DNA of 64,000 bases from Erythrobacter sp. (GTDB taxonomy: Bacteria; Pseudomonadota; Alphaproteobacteria; Sphingomonadales; Sphingomonadaceae): contig JAILWQ010000003.1 in the NCBI GenBank assembly GCA_025698865.1, positions 1 to 64,000 of the forward strand, written 5' to 3'. The first letter of the stretch is position 1, and every line of letters begins with the position of its first letter. Both the position numbers and the translations under genes were made by a program. Positions 52,654 through 64,000 of this stretch are shown piece by piece. The notes below the pieces were generated by a model, which did not search any database, had not been told where the DNA came from, and saw nothing but the letters and a program-made list of their open reading frames with translations.

Positions 52654-53210
52654 GAGCCGTCGCCTTCCCAGTCGTCGGACAGATCGACAGCAGTTTCGGG
52701 CTGGATCGTCGAGACGGCGTGCTTGTAGGCCAGCTGGACGAAGCCTTCACGCTCCAGCATCATGCAGAAGAGATCGAAGGCCGCGATCTTGCCTTGCAGC
52801 ATCACCCCGTTCACCAGAAACATCGTGACCTGCGCTTCCGCCTCGCTGACGCGACTGAGGAAGACATCCTGCAACAGGCGCTGTTTCGAATTCTGCACCT
52901 GGCTCGCGAACTGGCTCGCATCGACCGGCGATCCGGGCATGATCGTGGAGATCGCGTGCTTGTAGACGAGCTGTGACTGCCCGTCGCGACGTAGCAGGAT
53001 CGAGAAATTGTCGAACCAGGTCACGATACCCTGAAGCTTGACGCCCTTGACCAGAAACATGGTCACCGGAATCTTGTTCTTGCGCAGGAGGTTGAGAAAC
53101 GCATCCTGAAGGCTGGGCGCCTTGCCGCCCTTGCGCACTGGCTGTTCCTCGGTTTCAGGTTCGGGCTTTGGCGGTCTCGGCCGCGCTGTGAGAGTTCGTT
53201 CGCCGGGCAT
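52650..53210 (-). CDS. hfq: Tandem-domain RNA chaperone Hfq
   Basis: A 186-residue protein with two complete Hfq/Sm domains, ~33-92 and ~112-171. Domain 1 has '[20 protein letters not shown]' and ends with the canonical YKHAIST motif; domain 2 has '[20 protein letters not shown]' and ends YKHAVST. An N-terminal basic, Pro-rich tail (1-30) precedes them. Normal Hfq is one ~70-residue domain assembling as a hexamer; two fused copies would assemble as a trimer of dimers. I take ATG 53210 because AGGGAGG lies at suitable distance; ATG 53213 is next to it. On the - strand it follows ntrX and its stop overlaps the hflX start. Confidence 0.93.
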   Translation of the reverse strand: MPGERTLTARPRPPKPEPETEEQPVRKGGKAPSLQDAFLNLLRKNKIPVTMFLVKGVKLQGIVTWFDNFSILLRRDGQSQLVYKHAISTIMPGSPVDASQFASQVQNSKQRLLQDVFLSRVSEAEAQVTMFLVNGVMLQGKIAAFDLFCMMLEREGFVQLAYKHAVSTIQPETAVDLSDDWEGDGS

Positions 53211-53361
53211 CATGTGCCTCCCTGTTCTTGGCGGATACACGCCCTGTTCCGCAATCTGGAGCGAGCGCAGAAATGCCCACCCCGCTAGCCATGGGGAAAT
53301 GGAATCATGCCCCGGCCAAGCAACGTATCTCGTCCGGTAGCGTTCCGCCACCTTCTCGAGA

Positions 53362-54747
<1,386 letters not shown>

Positions 54748-54756
54748 CGTCTTTCC

Positions 54757-56994
54757 TTACAGATTGCGTTTGCCGTTGTCGGTGGTCGAACGAAGCGGAT
54801 CGTGGGCGAAGGACAGTGTCACGCGCGTACCTCCCTCGCTCCGCGAGCCGAAGGTCATCTCGCCGCCATGCTCCTCGACGATCTTGTTTACGATCGCGAG
54901 GCCGAGCCCGGTGCCCTTTTCGCGCGTGGTCACATAGGGTTCGACGATGGTCTCGCGATCCGCCGGGAGTCCGACGCCGTTATCCTCGATCCCGATCTTC
55001 ACCTCGTTCGCAAGTCCTTCGATCAAGATACTGATCTTCCCGCGATAATCCGGCTCTGCGTTGCGCGTCTGTGCCTCGATCGCTTCCGCCGCGTTCTTGA
55101 GCACGTTGGTGATCGCCTGACCCACCTGATGCCGGTCGCAATTCACCCGGATTGCCTCGTCGGTATCGCCGGCCAGCCGGTAGTCGATGTCCGGATGGCC
55201 GACCTCCTGAAGGAAGAGCGACTGCCGCACCAGATCGAGCAGATCCTCCGGCCGGAAGACCGGCTTGGGCAGGCGCGCAAAGCTGGAGAATTCGTCGACC
55301 ATCTTCCGCAGGTCGCCGACCTGGCGCACGATCGTGCTGGTCAGTTCATCGAACAGCTCGCCATCTTCGAGGATCTGCTTGCGATAACGTCGCTTCAACC
55401 GCTCGGTGGCGAGCTGGATCGGGGTGAGCGGGTTCTTGATCTCATGCGCGATCCGGCGGGCAACATCAGACCACGCCGCCTGCCGCTGATCGAGCAACTG
55501 GCGGGTGATATCCTCGAAGGTGATGACGTGCCCGTCCCGCTCGGCCCCGATCTTGACCGCCAGTGTCAGAAGATCGCCGCCTTTCGAATAGCTTACGACC
55601 CCCTTCGGCAAGCCGGCCTCGACCATGACCGCGATCTGTGGCGCGAGATCGGAAAGTCGCCGATCATCGCCCCGCCCGCCGGCATCGGTCATCAGCAGCG
55701 CCTGCGCCGGACCGTTCATCAACAGAATGCGTCCTTCCCGGTCGATCGAGACGACCCCGGCGCTGACCGACTCCAACACCGCCTCGATGAAGCTGCGTCG
55801 CTCCTCGATCTGGCGATTGGCCGTCACCAGAGCGTCGGTCTGTTTCTCCAGCTGCGCCGTCATGCGGTTGAAGGCGCGGTTGAGCAGGCCGACTTCGTCC
55901 CCGCCGGTGCGCCCTTCCACTCGCAGCGCGAAATTGCCGGCACCAACCTTGCGGGCCGCGGCGACGAGGTCGGTCAATGGCTCGACCTGCCGGTCGGCGA
56001 AGCGCAGGGCGAACCAGACGGCCAGGCCGACCAGGGCAAGGCTCACGAAAAACAATGCGAGATTGAAGCGCAGCTGCAAGGCGCGCGCCCTGCTGGTTAG
56101 CACGTCGTAGGCGGTCGAGATCGATTTCGCGCTCTCCCAGCTGCGGAACGACGCAGCCTCGGCCGTGCGCGCGTTGTAGAGATATATGCCGCTCTCGCGG
56201 TCGATGGGAGCGACCGCCTCGATCCTCTGCGGGCTTCCCCGGACCACCACCAGCTGGCCACCGTCGAGCGCCGGAAGCGACTGCGAGACAAAGCGGACGG
56301 GATCGTTGCCCTCGCTGATCCCGTAAACGAAGGCAGTGCGCAGGCTCCCGTCCGGCAGAGCTTGCAGGATCGCGCTTTCGGTAATGTCGCGCGGTTCGGC
56401 CTGATAACGATAGAGGGAGGGCCAGTTCTCGCTGACGAGCGACTGCCGTTCGAGATAATAACGCAGGTCGCTCGCCATCGCGATCGTGTGCTCGCTCACG
56501 TCGACCTGGTTCTGCTGATAATAGCTTTCGGCGAGGCGGTTCGCGTTCTGCATCAGCCCGCGCGAATTGTCGGAAAACCAGAAATCGACGCCCGACTGGA
56601 AAAGGAAGGCGGCGAAACTGGCAACCAGAAGTGTCGGCACGGCAGCGATCAGCGAGAACAGGAACACCAAGCGCACATGAAGGCGCGCGGTGCTCCCGGC
56701 CGCCCGCCTCAGCGCCAGGCGTCGGCCCAGAAGGACGAGCAGGCCCATCGCGGGTACGAGCGTCCCGATCAGCAGGCCGGCAACCTGCCGCACGGGCAGC
56801 AATTGTCCATCGGGCGGGGCAACGGTGAAGGCGGCGTAGGTGGTTCCCACCATCAGCAGGAACGCCAAGCCCGCGCCGATTTCCAGCCAAAGGAATATGT
56901 TGGAGCGTCGCGAATTCACGACGAAACGACGCATCCAGCGCGGGGTGCGCGCCGATTGCTCGCGAAGCGGTTCGGGGGGAGCCTGCGTCGCCAT
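54757..56994 (-). CDS. ntrY: Membrane sensor histidine kinase NtrY
   Basis: A 745-residue kinase with about four N-terminal transmembrane helices (first ~30-50, more at ~55-90 and ~285-310) flanking an extracytoplasmic region, then HAMP (~310-370), a PAS domain (~375-485), HisKA with the phospho-acceptor His in 'ARRIAHEIKNPLTPIQLA', and an ATPase domain with 'DNGVGLPADRETIVEPYVT' and 'GTGLGLAIVNKIVEEHGG'. NtrY phosphorylates NtrX and, in other alphaproteobacteria, responds to redox or nitrogen state. ntrX lies directly downstream. Confidence 0.94.
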   Translation of the reverse strand: MATQAPPEPLREQSARTPRWMRRFVVNSRRSNIFLWLEIGAGLAFLLMVGTTYAAFTVAPPDGQLLPVRQVAGLLIGTLVPAMGLLVLLGRRLALRRAAGSTARLHVRLVFLFSLIAAVPTLLVASFAAFLFQSGVDFWFSDNSRGLMQNANRLAESYYQQNQVDVSEHTIAMASDLRYYLERQSLVSENWPSLYRYQAEPRDITESAILQALPDGSLRTAFVYGISEGNDPVRFVSQSLPALDGGQLVVVRGSPQRIEAVAPIDRESGIYLYNARTAEAASFRSWESAKSISTAYDVLTSRARALQLRFNLALFFVSLALVGLAVWFALRFADRQVEPLTDLVAAARKVGAGNFALRVEGRTGGDEVGLLNRAFNRMTAQLEKQTDALVTANRQIEERRSFIEAVLESVSAGVVSIDREGRILLMNGPAQALLMTDAGGRGDDRRLSDLAPQIAVMVEAGLPKGVVSYSKGGDLLTLAVKIGAERDGHVITFEDITRQLLDQRQAAWSDVARRIAHEIKNPLTPIQLATERLKRRYRKQILEDGELFDELTSTIVRQVGDLRKMVDEFSSFARLPKPVFRPEDLLDLVRQSLFLQEVGHPDIDYRLAGDTDEAIRVNCDRHQVGQAITNVLKNAAEAIEAQTRNAEPDYRGKISILIEGLANEVKIGIEDNGVGLPADRETIVEPYVTTREKGTGLGLAIVNKIVEEHGGEMTFGSRSEGGTRVTLSFAHDPLRSTTDNGKRNL

Positions 56995-57055
56995 CGTTGC
57001 TGTCTTACAACGACAGTGTGGTTTTCATGCAAGCGCTAAATCGACGAGTTGCCCT

Positions 57056-58464
57056 CTACCGCCGTCTTGCGAAGTCCTGCGGCTCGATTTCCAGCTCCGC
57101 GATCCGCTTGCGCAAAGTGTTGCGGTTTATGCCCAGCAGTTGTGCGGCACGAAGCTGATTGCCCTCCGTCTCCCGAAGCGCGTGCTCGACGAGCGGCTTT
57201 TCGAACGCCGCCGTAGCGGCTTGGTGCAAAGTGCCGGCCGGGACGGCGCGCTCGGCCAGCCAGCTCTCCAGCGCGGCCTCAAACCCTGCTTTGGCCTCGA
57301 CAGGCCCGCGGTTCAGTGTCGGGGCCATCAGGGTCTCGACCGTCTCTGCATCGATGGCGGCCTCGCGCGCGAGTAAAGCCAAGCGGAAGATGAAATTGCG
57401 CAGTTCGCGCACGTTTCCCGGCCATTGATGCCGTGCGAGCACGTCCACCGCCTCCGGTTCGAGTGCATGGCGGGGAAGCCCCTCCGCCTCCGCCTGCTCG
57501 AGGAAATGCCGTGCGAGGGCACCGAGATCTTCCTTGCGGTCACGCAGCGGCGGGAGGTGAACCGGGACGACCGCCAGCCGGTAATAGAGATCCTCGCGAA
57601 ACCTGCCGCTCGCCATGAGCGGCTCGAGCGCCCGGTTGGTCGCGGCGATGATCCGGACGTTGATCGCGATCTCGTGCCGCCCGCCGACCCGGCGGATGCG
57701 GCCTGTCTGCAATGCGCGCAGGAGCCGCGTCTGGGCGTCGGCCGGCATGTCTCCGATCTCGTCGAGGAACAGCGTTCCGCCATGCGCCTGCTCGAATTTG
57801 CCGATGCTCTGGGACACCGCGCCGGTAAAGGCGCCCTTCTCGTGGCCGAACAGCTCGCTTTCCAGCAGTTCATGCGGGATGGCGGCGGTGTTGACTGCGA
57901 TCAGCGGGCCGGATTTGCGCGCGCCCAGATTGTGGATCGCTTCGGCCACCAGTTCCTTGCCTGTGCCGGATTCGCCCGTGACCAGAACCGTGAGATCGTT
58001 GCGCAGCACACGGGTGATCATGCGATAGACACCCTGCATCGCCGGGCTGCGGCCGATGAAGGGAAGTTCGTCGCCCTTGTTCCGAGGGGTACCGCCCGCC
58101 CCTTCGCGCTCGCGGGTGGCCTGCGCCACCGCTCGTGTGAGCTCGTCGAGATCGAAGGGCTTGGGGAAGTATTCGAAGGCTTCGGTGTCGCTTGCGCGGA
58201 TCGCCGTATCGAGCGTGTTCTGCGCCGAGAGCACGATGATCGGCATTTCGTGAGCAAGGTCGCGTACCGCCGCAATCGTCGCAAGACCGTCCCCGTCCTT
58301 GAGGACCACATCGGTCAGCATCACATCGAAGCGATCGTCGGCCAGCAGCGCATCGCGCCGTTCGATGGTGTCGCACGAGACGACCTCGTAGGATTCGTCC
58401 TGAAGGGCTTCGCGAATGACTGTTGCGATCCCCGGATCGTCTTCGACGAGGAGCACCCGGCTGC

Positions 58465-58468
<4 letters not shown>
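57056..58468 (-). CDS. ntrC: Nitrogen regulation response regulator NtrC
   Basis: A 470-residue sigma-54 activator. Receiver domain (1-120) with the acceptor Asp in 'VMLTDVVLKDGDGLATIAAV'; AAA+ domain with Walker A 'VTGESGTGKE', the sigma-54 loop GAFTGA in 'GHEKGAFTGAVSQSIGKFE' and 'LFLDEIGDMPADAQ'; and a Fis-type C-terminal helix-turn-helix ('GNQLRAAQLLGINRNTLRKR'). Unlike NtrX it keeps all sigma-54 contacts. GTG 58468 overlaps the ntrB stop (GTGA). The long open frame that runs further upstream to 59593 is only readthrough antisense of ntrB and was discarded. Confidence 0.96.
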
Positions 58469-60554
<2,086 letters not shown>

Positions 60555-60618
60555 CTAAATATTGAGCAGGCACTTAGTGCATTGCGGCATTTTCGGCAAG
60601 CGGCTAGCCCGCGTCGCC

Positions 60619-61767
60619 ATGGCCGAGGCCGCTGTCCTTCCCCCCTTCGCCGCCATCGTGGTCGCCGCCGGAAAAGGCGAGCGCGCGCGACAGGGCGTGC
60701 CAAAGCAGTTCGCGCTCTGGCGCGGCAAGCCGGTTCTGCGCCATTCGGTCGAAGACCTGCTTGAATATGGAGCGGATCCGGTGATCGTCGCCGCGCCACC
60801 GGGTATGCTGGACGACGCGCGCGCGGCCGTGGGCGGCGATCTTCGCGTCGAGATCGTGGCGGGAGGAGAGACGCGCCAGTCTTCGGTCCGCCGCTCGCTC
60901 GATGTTCTCGAGGGACGCTCTTGCGAACGAGTCCTCATCCACGATGCGGCGCGTCCCGAACTGGTCCGCGATGTCGTCACGCGGCTGATCCGCGCGCTGG
61001 TCACAGACGCGGGCGCGATTCCCGTTCTGCCCGTCGTCGATAGTCTCGTGGTTGCAAGCAGCGGCTCGATGGGCGGGACGGCCGATCGTAACGCCATGAG
61101 GCGCGTTCAGACGCCGCAGGCGTTTCGCTTCGACGCCATTCACTCGGCGCATCGCGCATGGCAAGGCGCCGCCGACGCCGGTGACGACGCGCAGGTGCTT
61201 CACGCGGCCGGGGGCGAGGTTACCCTCGTCGATGGCGACGAGCGGATGCGGAAACTGACCTTTGCGGAGGATTTCATGGACAACCTGCCGCCGATGCGGA
61301 TCGGCTCGGGCTACGACGTGCACCGCCTTGCGGAAGGCGAGGAGCTATGGCTCGGCGGGGTGCGGATCGAACATTCCCACGGTCTTGCGGGACACAGCGA
61401 TGCGGATGTGGCGCTGCACGCCATCGTCGACGCGCTTCTGGGCGCCATCGGTGCGGGCGATATCGGAACGCATTTTCCGCCCTCGGACGCGCAATGGAAG
61501 GGAGAGGCGTCCGACCAATTCCTCGCCCATGCCGTGAGACTTGTCACCGACGCGGGATACAGTGTCGGCAATATCGACCTGACGATCATCTGCGAAGCCC
61601 CAAAGATCGGCCCGCACCGCGACGCCATGAGAGAGCGGATCGCGCTCTTGCTCGGCGTTGACATTGGTGCCGTCAGCGTGAAGGCCACGACCACCGAGCG
61701 GTTGGGCTTCACCGGCCGCAAGGAAGGGATCGCCGCACAGGCTGTCGCTCTGGTGATCCGGCAATGA
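60619..61767 (+). CDS. ispDF: Bifunctional IspD/IspF (MEP pathway)
   Basis: A 382-residue fusion. Residues ~1-220 are IspD (MEP cytidylyltransferase), with '[20 protein letters not shown]' and '[13 protein letters not shown]'. Residues ~228-382 are IspF (2-C-methyl-D-erythritol 2,4-cyclodiphosphate synthase), with metal ligands in 'SGYDVHRL' and '[16 protein letters not shown]', and '[20 protein letters not shown]'. These are the first and third steps after MEP, and the fusion is common in alphaproteobacteria. ATG 60619 directly precedes the IspD domain; an in-frame TTG at 60562 would add 19 residues. cinA overlaps its stop by 4 bp. Confidence 0.95.
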   Translation: MAEAAVLPPFAAIVVAAGKGERARQGVPKQFALWRGKPVLRHSVEDLLEYGADPVIVAAPPGMLDDARAAVGGDLRVEIVAGGETRQSSVRRSLDVLEGRSCERVLIHDAARPELVRDVVTRLIRALVTDAGAIPVLPVVDSLVVASSGSMGGTADRNAMRRVQTPQAFRFDAIHSAHRAWQGAADAGDDAQVLHAAGGEVTLVDGDERMRKLTFAEDFMDNLPPMRIGSGYDVHRLAEGEELWLGGVRIEHSHGLAGHSDADVALHAIVDALLGAIGAGDIGTHFPPSDAQWKGEASDQFLAHAVRLVTDAGYSVGNIDLTIICEAPKIGPHRDAMRERIALLLGVDIGAVSVKATTTERLGFTGRKEGIAAQAVALVIRQ

Positions 61768-62327
61768 CGGAGGCTCGGATGGACGAGGACACGGTTCTGC
61801 CTGACGAGGTAGCGCAACTGGCCCGCAGGGTCGTCGAGGCGAACCACGAGGCCGGCCGCACGATCGCGCTCGCGGAAAGCTGCACGGGCGGGCTGGTCGC
61901 CGCCGCACTGACCGAGATACCCGGTTCCTCCGCCGTGCTCGACCGGGGGTATGTCACCTATTCCAACGAGGCCAAGATGGATGCGCTCGGGGTTTCGAGC
62001 GAGATCATCGAGACCTTCGGCGCCGTCTCGATCGCCTGCGTATGGTCGATGGCCAAGGGTGCGCTCGACCGCAGCGGAGCGGATGTCGCCGTCGCGATCA
62101 GCGGCATTGCCGGCCCCGGCGGGGGCAGCGAGCTCAAACCGGTCGGGACCGTCGTCTTTGCCCGAGTCGAACGGGACCGGATCGGCAAGCCAAACGGCGA
62201 ATTGCGGCAGTTCGACGGGTCGAGCCGCGCGGAGGTGCGCCGCCAGGCGACGATCTGCGCGCTCGAATTGCTGTTACCCGATCAGGAAGAAGCGGAAGCT
62301 GCGCCCGGAGCCGATTCGAGCCCATAA
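61764..62327 (+). CDS. CinA C-terminal-domain amidohydrolase (PncC-like)
   Basis: A 187-residue stand-alone CinA C-terminal domain. '[20 protein letters not shown]' with the catalytic Ser, '[18 protein letters not shown]' and '[20 protein letters not shown]' are the family signature. Such proteins deamidate nicotinamide mononucleotide in the pyridine nucleotide cycle. Coupled to ispDF by a 4-bp overlap. Its 3' end overlaps the end of the convergent COQ10-like gene by 46 bp. Confidence 0.92.
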   Translation: MTEARMDEDTVLPDEVAQLARRVVEANHEAGRTIALAESCTGGLVAAALTEIPGSSAVLDRGYVTYSNEAKMDALGVSSEIIETFGAVSIACVWSMAKGALDRSGADVAVAISGIAGPGGGSELKPVGTVVFARVERDRIGKPNGELRQFDGSSRAEVRRQATICALELLLPDQEEAEAAPGADSSP

Positions 62328-62749
62328 AGGTCGTGCGCCCGCTGCTCGAATGCAGCGACCATCTTGCGGAAAGCGCGGTCGAAATACTGACCGGCGAGCT
62401 TCTCGAACACCGCATTGCGGAACGTGAAATCGACGCAGAAATCGATCGCGCATCCGCCATCGGGTTCGGGCGAGAACACCCAGCTGTTGTCGAGATCGCG
62501 GAGCGGCCCGTCGACATAATGCACGTCGATCCGCCGAGGCCGGTTTTTGCTCACCCTTGAGGTGAACTTTTCCCTGATTGCCTTGAAGCCGACTAGCATG
62601 TCGGCAACCAGTTCGGTTTCGCTTTCGGAGCGGACGCGGGTCGCCACCACCCAGGGAAGAAACTCGCCGTAGCGGCCGACATCGGCCACCAGGTCGAACA
62701 TCTGTTCGCAGCTATAGGGAAGCCTGTGGGTTTCGCGAATACCCGGCAT
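62282..62749 (-). CDS. COQ10/RatA-like START-domain protein
   Basis: A 155-residue START-fold (polyketide-cyclase-like) protein, opening 'RETHRLPYSCEQMFDLVADV' and with 'WVFSPEPDGGCAIDFCVDF'. Homologs are named COQ10-like ubiquinone-binding protein or RatA toxin. Nothing here suggests a toxin-antitoxin unit, because no partner (RatB) gene adjoins, so the quinone-related role is more likely. Its start overlaps the lipA stop by one base, so the two are co-transcribed. Confidence 0.88.
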   Translation of the reverse strand: MPGIRETHRLPYSCEQMFDLVADVGRYGEFLPWVVATRVRSESETELVADMLVGFKAIREKFTSRVSKNRPRRIDVHYVDGPLRDLDNSWVFSPEPDGGCAIDFCVDFTFRNAVFEKLAGQYFDRAFRKMVAAFEQRAHDLYGLESAPGAASASS

Positions 62750-63681
62750 CAGCGCTGGGCCTTCGCCAGCTTCGCCTCCCGCGCCGCCCGCATCTGCGCA
62801 AAATCGTCGCCCGCGTGATAGCTCGAGCGTGTCAACGGGCTCGAGGCGACTTGCAGGAAGCCCTTGGCGCGCGCGATCGAACCGTAGGCATCGAATGCCT
62901 TAGGAGTAACGAAATCCTCGACCTTGGCGTGCTTCGGCGTGGGCTGGAGATACTGACCCATGGTCACGAAATCGATATCCGCGCTGCGCATGTCGTCCAT
63001 CACCTGATGAACCTCCAGCCGCTGCTCGCCGAGGCCGAGCATGATGCCGGACTTGGTAAAGATCATCGGATCGTGGCGCTTCACTTCCTCGAGCAGGCGA
63101 AGCGAGGCGTAATACCGCGCACCCGGCCGAATGGTCGGATAGAGACGCGGCACGGTTTCGAGGTTGTGATTGTAAACGTCGGGCCCAGCTTCACAGATCG
63201 CTTCGACCGCAGGCCGCATCTTGTTGCGGAAATCGGGCGTCAGGATTTCGATCGTCGTCTCCGGCGTCTCGCGCCGCAGGGCGTTGATTACCTTCACGAA
63301 CTGGCTCGCGCCGCCATCGGGCAGATCGTCCCGGTCGACGCTGGTGATGACGATGTGGTTGAGGCCCATCTTGCCCGCCGCGATCGCGACGTTTTCCGGC
63401 TCCATCGGGTCGACCAGGCGCGGCATCCCGGTCTTGACGTTGCAGAAGGCACAGGCGCGCGTGCAGACATCGCCGAGGATCATCACGGTCGCATGCTTCT
63501 TGTCCCAGCACTCGCCGATATTAGGACAGGCCGCTTCCTCGCAAACGGTGTTGAGCGCGAGATCGCGCATCAGCTTGCGCGTTTCGTGATAGCCCTTGCT
63601 GACGGGCGCCTTCACGCGGATCCAGTCGGGTTTGCGCTGGCGCGGGGTACGCGGTTCGGGAGCGGTGGACATGTCGTTCAT
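62749..63681 (-). CDS. lipA: Lipoyl synthase
   Basis: A 310-residue radical SAM enzyme that inserts two sulfurs into octanoyl groups on lipoyl domains. The auxiliary cluster motif is [12 protein letters not shown] and the radical SAM motif is CTRACAFC, followed by '[14 protein letters not shown]' and '[17 protein letters not shown]'. '[10 protein letters not shown]'-type sequence (here '[16 protein letters not shown]') completes the family. Start at ATG 63681 chosen; ATG 63672 is also possible. It serves PDH E2 encoded at 33330. Divergent from the carbonic anhydrase (61-bp gap). Confidence 0.96.
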   Translation of the reverse strand: MNDMSTAPEPRTPRQRKPDWIRVKAPVSKGYHETRKLMRDLALNTVCEEAACPNIGECWDKKHATVMILGDVCTRACAFCNVKTGMPRLVDPMEPENVAIAAGKMGLNHIVITSVDRDDLPDGGASQFVKVINALRRETPETTIEILTPDFRNKMRPAVEAICEAGPDVYNHNLETVPRLYPTIRPGARYYASLRLLEEVKRHDPMIFTKSGIMLGLGEQRLEVHQVMDDMRSADIDFVTMGQYLQPTPKHAKVEDFVTPKAFDAYGSIARAKGFLQVASSPLTRSSYHAGDDFAQMRAAREAKLAKAQR

Positions 63682-63742
63682 TACGCCGCCCACTTAGGGA
63701 TGGGGCTTGCCAAGGGCAATGCCGGAGGCGCAAGGGAGCCCC

Positions 63743-64000
63743 ATGGAACACGACACCTCGCCGATGGACGCCCTGGTTGCCGGATACGGCCGTTTTCGCA
63801 ACGGAAGTTACGCGGCGGAACACGAACGCTGGGCCGCGCTGGCCGAAGGTCAGGCGCCGAAGACGATGATCATCTCGTGCTCGGACAGCCGCGTCGATCC
63901 CGCGCAGATTTTCGACGTCGCGCCCGGCGAACTGTTCGTGGTGCGCAATGTCGCGGCGCTCGTCCCGCCCTTCGAGACGACGCCCGGGCAGCACGGCGTT
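63743..64000 (+). CDS. Beta-class carbonic anhydrase, 3' end outside window
   Basis: The first 86 residues are visible and open through the window edge. 'MIISCSDSRVDPAQIFDVAP' is the beta-carbonic-anhydrase signature: the cysteine is a zinc ligand and the following Asp-Ser-Arg the gating dyad. 'GELFVVRNVAALVPP' follows as in CynT/Can. The other zinc ligands (His, Cys) lie beyond the window. AGGGAG lies just upstream of ATG 63743. Converts CO2 to bicarbonate. Confidence 0.93.
   Translation, partial: MEHDTSPMDALVAGYGRFRNGSYAAEHERWAALAEGQAPKTMIISCSDSRVDPAQIFDVAPGELFVVRNVAALVPPFETTPGQHGV

Noticed and set aside
53291..53320. CTTG ... CCCCAT resembling a sigma-32 promoter upstream of hfq on the - strand
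   Set aside because: Spacing and the -10 fit neither the E. coli pattern (too long) nor the alphaproteobacterial CYTAT-T pattern; the ntrX-hfq arrangement gives a simpler transcript.
62282..62749. RatA toxin of a toxin-antitoxin pair
   Set aside because: No antitoxin-like partner gene is present and the neighbours are lipA and cinA; the COQ10-like reading is more economical.

Overview
This GC-rich window (dense coding, strong G/C third-position bias, ATG/GTG/TTG starts) looks like ordinary chromosome of an alphaproteobacterium, most likely Sphingomonadales and plausibly Erythrobacteraceae. Pointers are a tandem two-domain Hfq (52650-53210), the dusB-ntrB-ntrC-ntrY-ntrX-hfq-hflX order, an RpoH promoter of alphaproteobacterial type before dnaK, PhaR, and a patatin-related protein beside radA. 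The taxon is inferred from gene content only. I see no prophage, transposase, CRISPR array or plasmid functions.

Layout. 1-9438: end of a chemoreceptor, a MoxR-type AAA+ ATPase, an alpha/beta-hydrolase-OsmC fusion, parE, and an lpoA-like/rsmI/yraN/gshB/dedA group. 9435-17231: xerC and hemW, a CAP-domain protein, rdgB-rph facing away from a DUF6438 lipoprotein, hrcA and grpE, a glycine-zipper lipoprotein with a clear terminator, a putative peptidase and a PCu(A)C copper chaperone. 17282-20531: dnaK-dnaJ behind an RpoH-type promoter. 20559-28594: patatin-related lipase, radA, cvpA, an IscU-like scaffold, an MFS transporter, alr, phaR. 28751-32707: an archaeal/eukaryotic-type proS and rnr. 32711-39048: a Usp protein, PDH E2 and E3 separated by a DUF559 nuclease (behind three hairpins) and a thioesterase, then a Kef-type antiporter. 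39049-42462: the most unusual part, with an AT-richer gap, a CHASE2-EAL phosphodiesterase, a 12-codon Trp-rich ORF plus terminator, and tRNA-Ser(UGA).

42463-51315: a long + strand run of overlapping genes: lytic transglycosylase, RlpA/SPOR lipoprotein, DD-carboxypeptidase, tmk, holB, metG, tatD, a metallo-beta-lactamase-fold hydrolase, an unlisted 56-aa membrane protein and mazG. 51328-60542, all on the - strand: dusB, ntrB, ntrC, ntrY, ntrX, hfq, hflX, the nitrogen/redox two-component block coupled to RNA metabolism. 60619-64000: ispDF, cinA, a COQ10/RatA-like protein, lipA and the start of a beta-carbonic anhydrase.

The most notable observations are the Trp-rich mini-ORF with its terminator (42036-42129), evidence that hflX begins at a CTG codon overlapping the hfq stop, an NtrX lacking the GAFTGA loop, a divergent RlpA domain, an IscU-like protein without its third cysteine, an 8-bp hairpin abutting the rnr start codon, and a coupled 56-aa membrane protein between two hydrolase genes.
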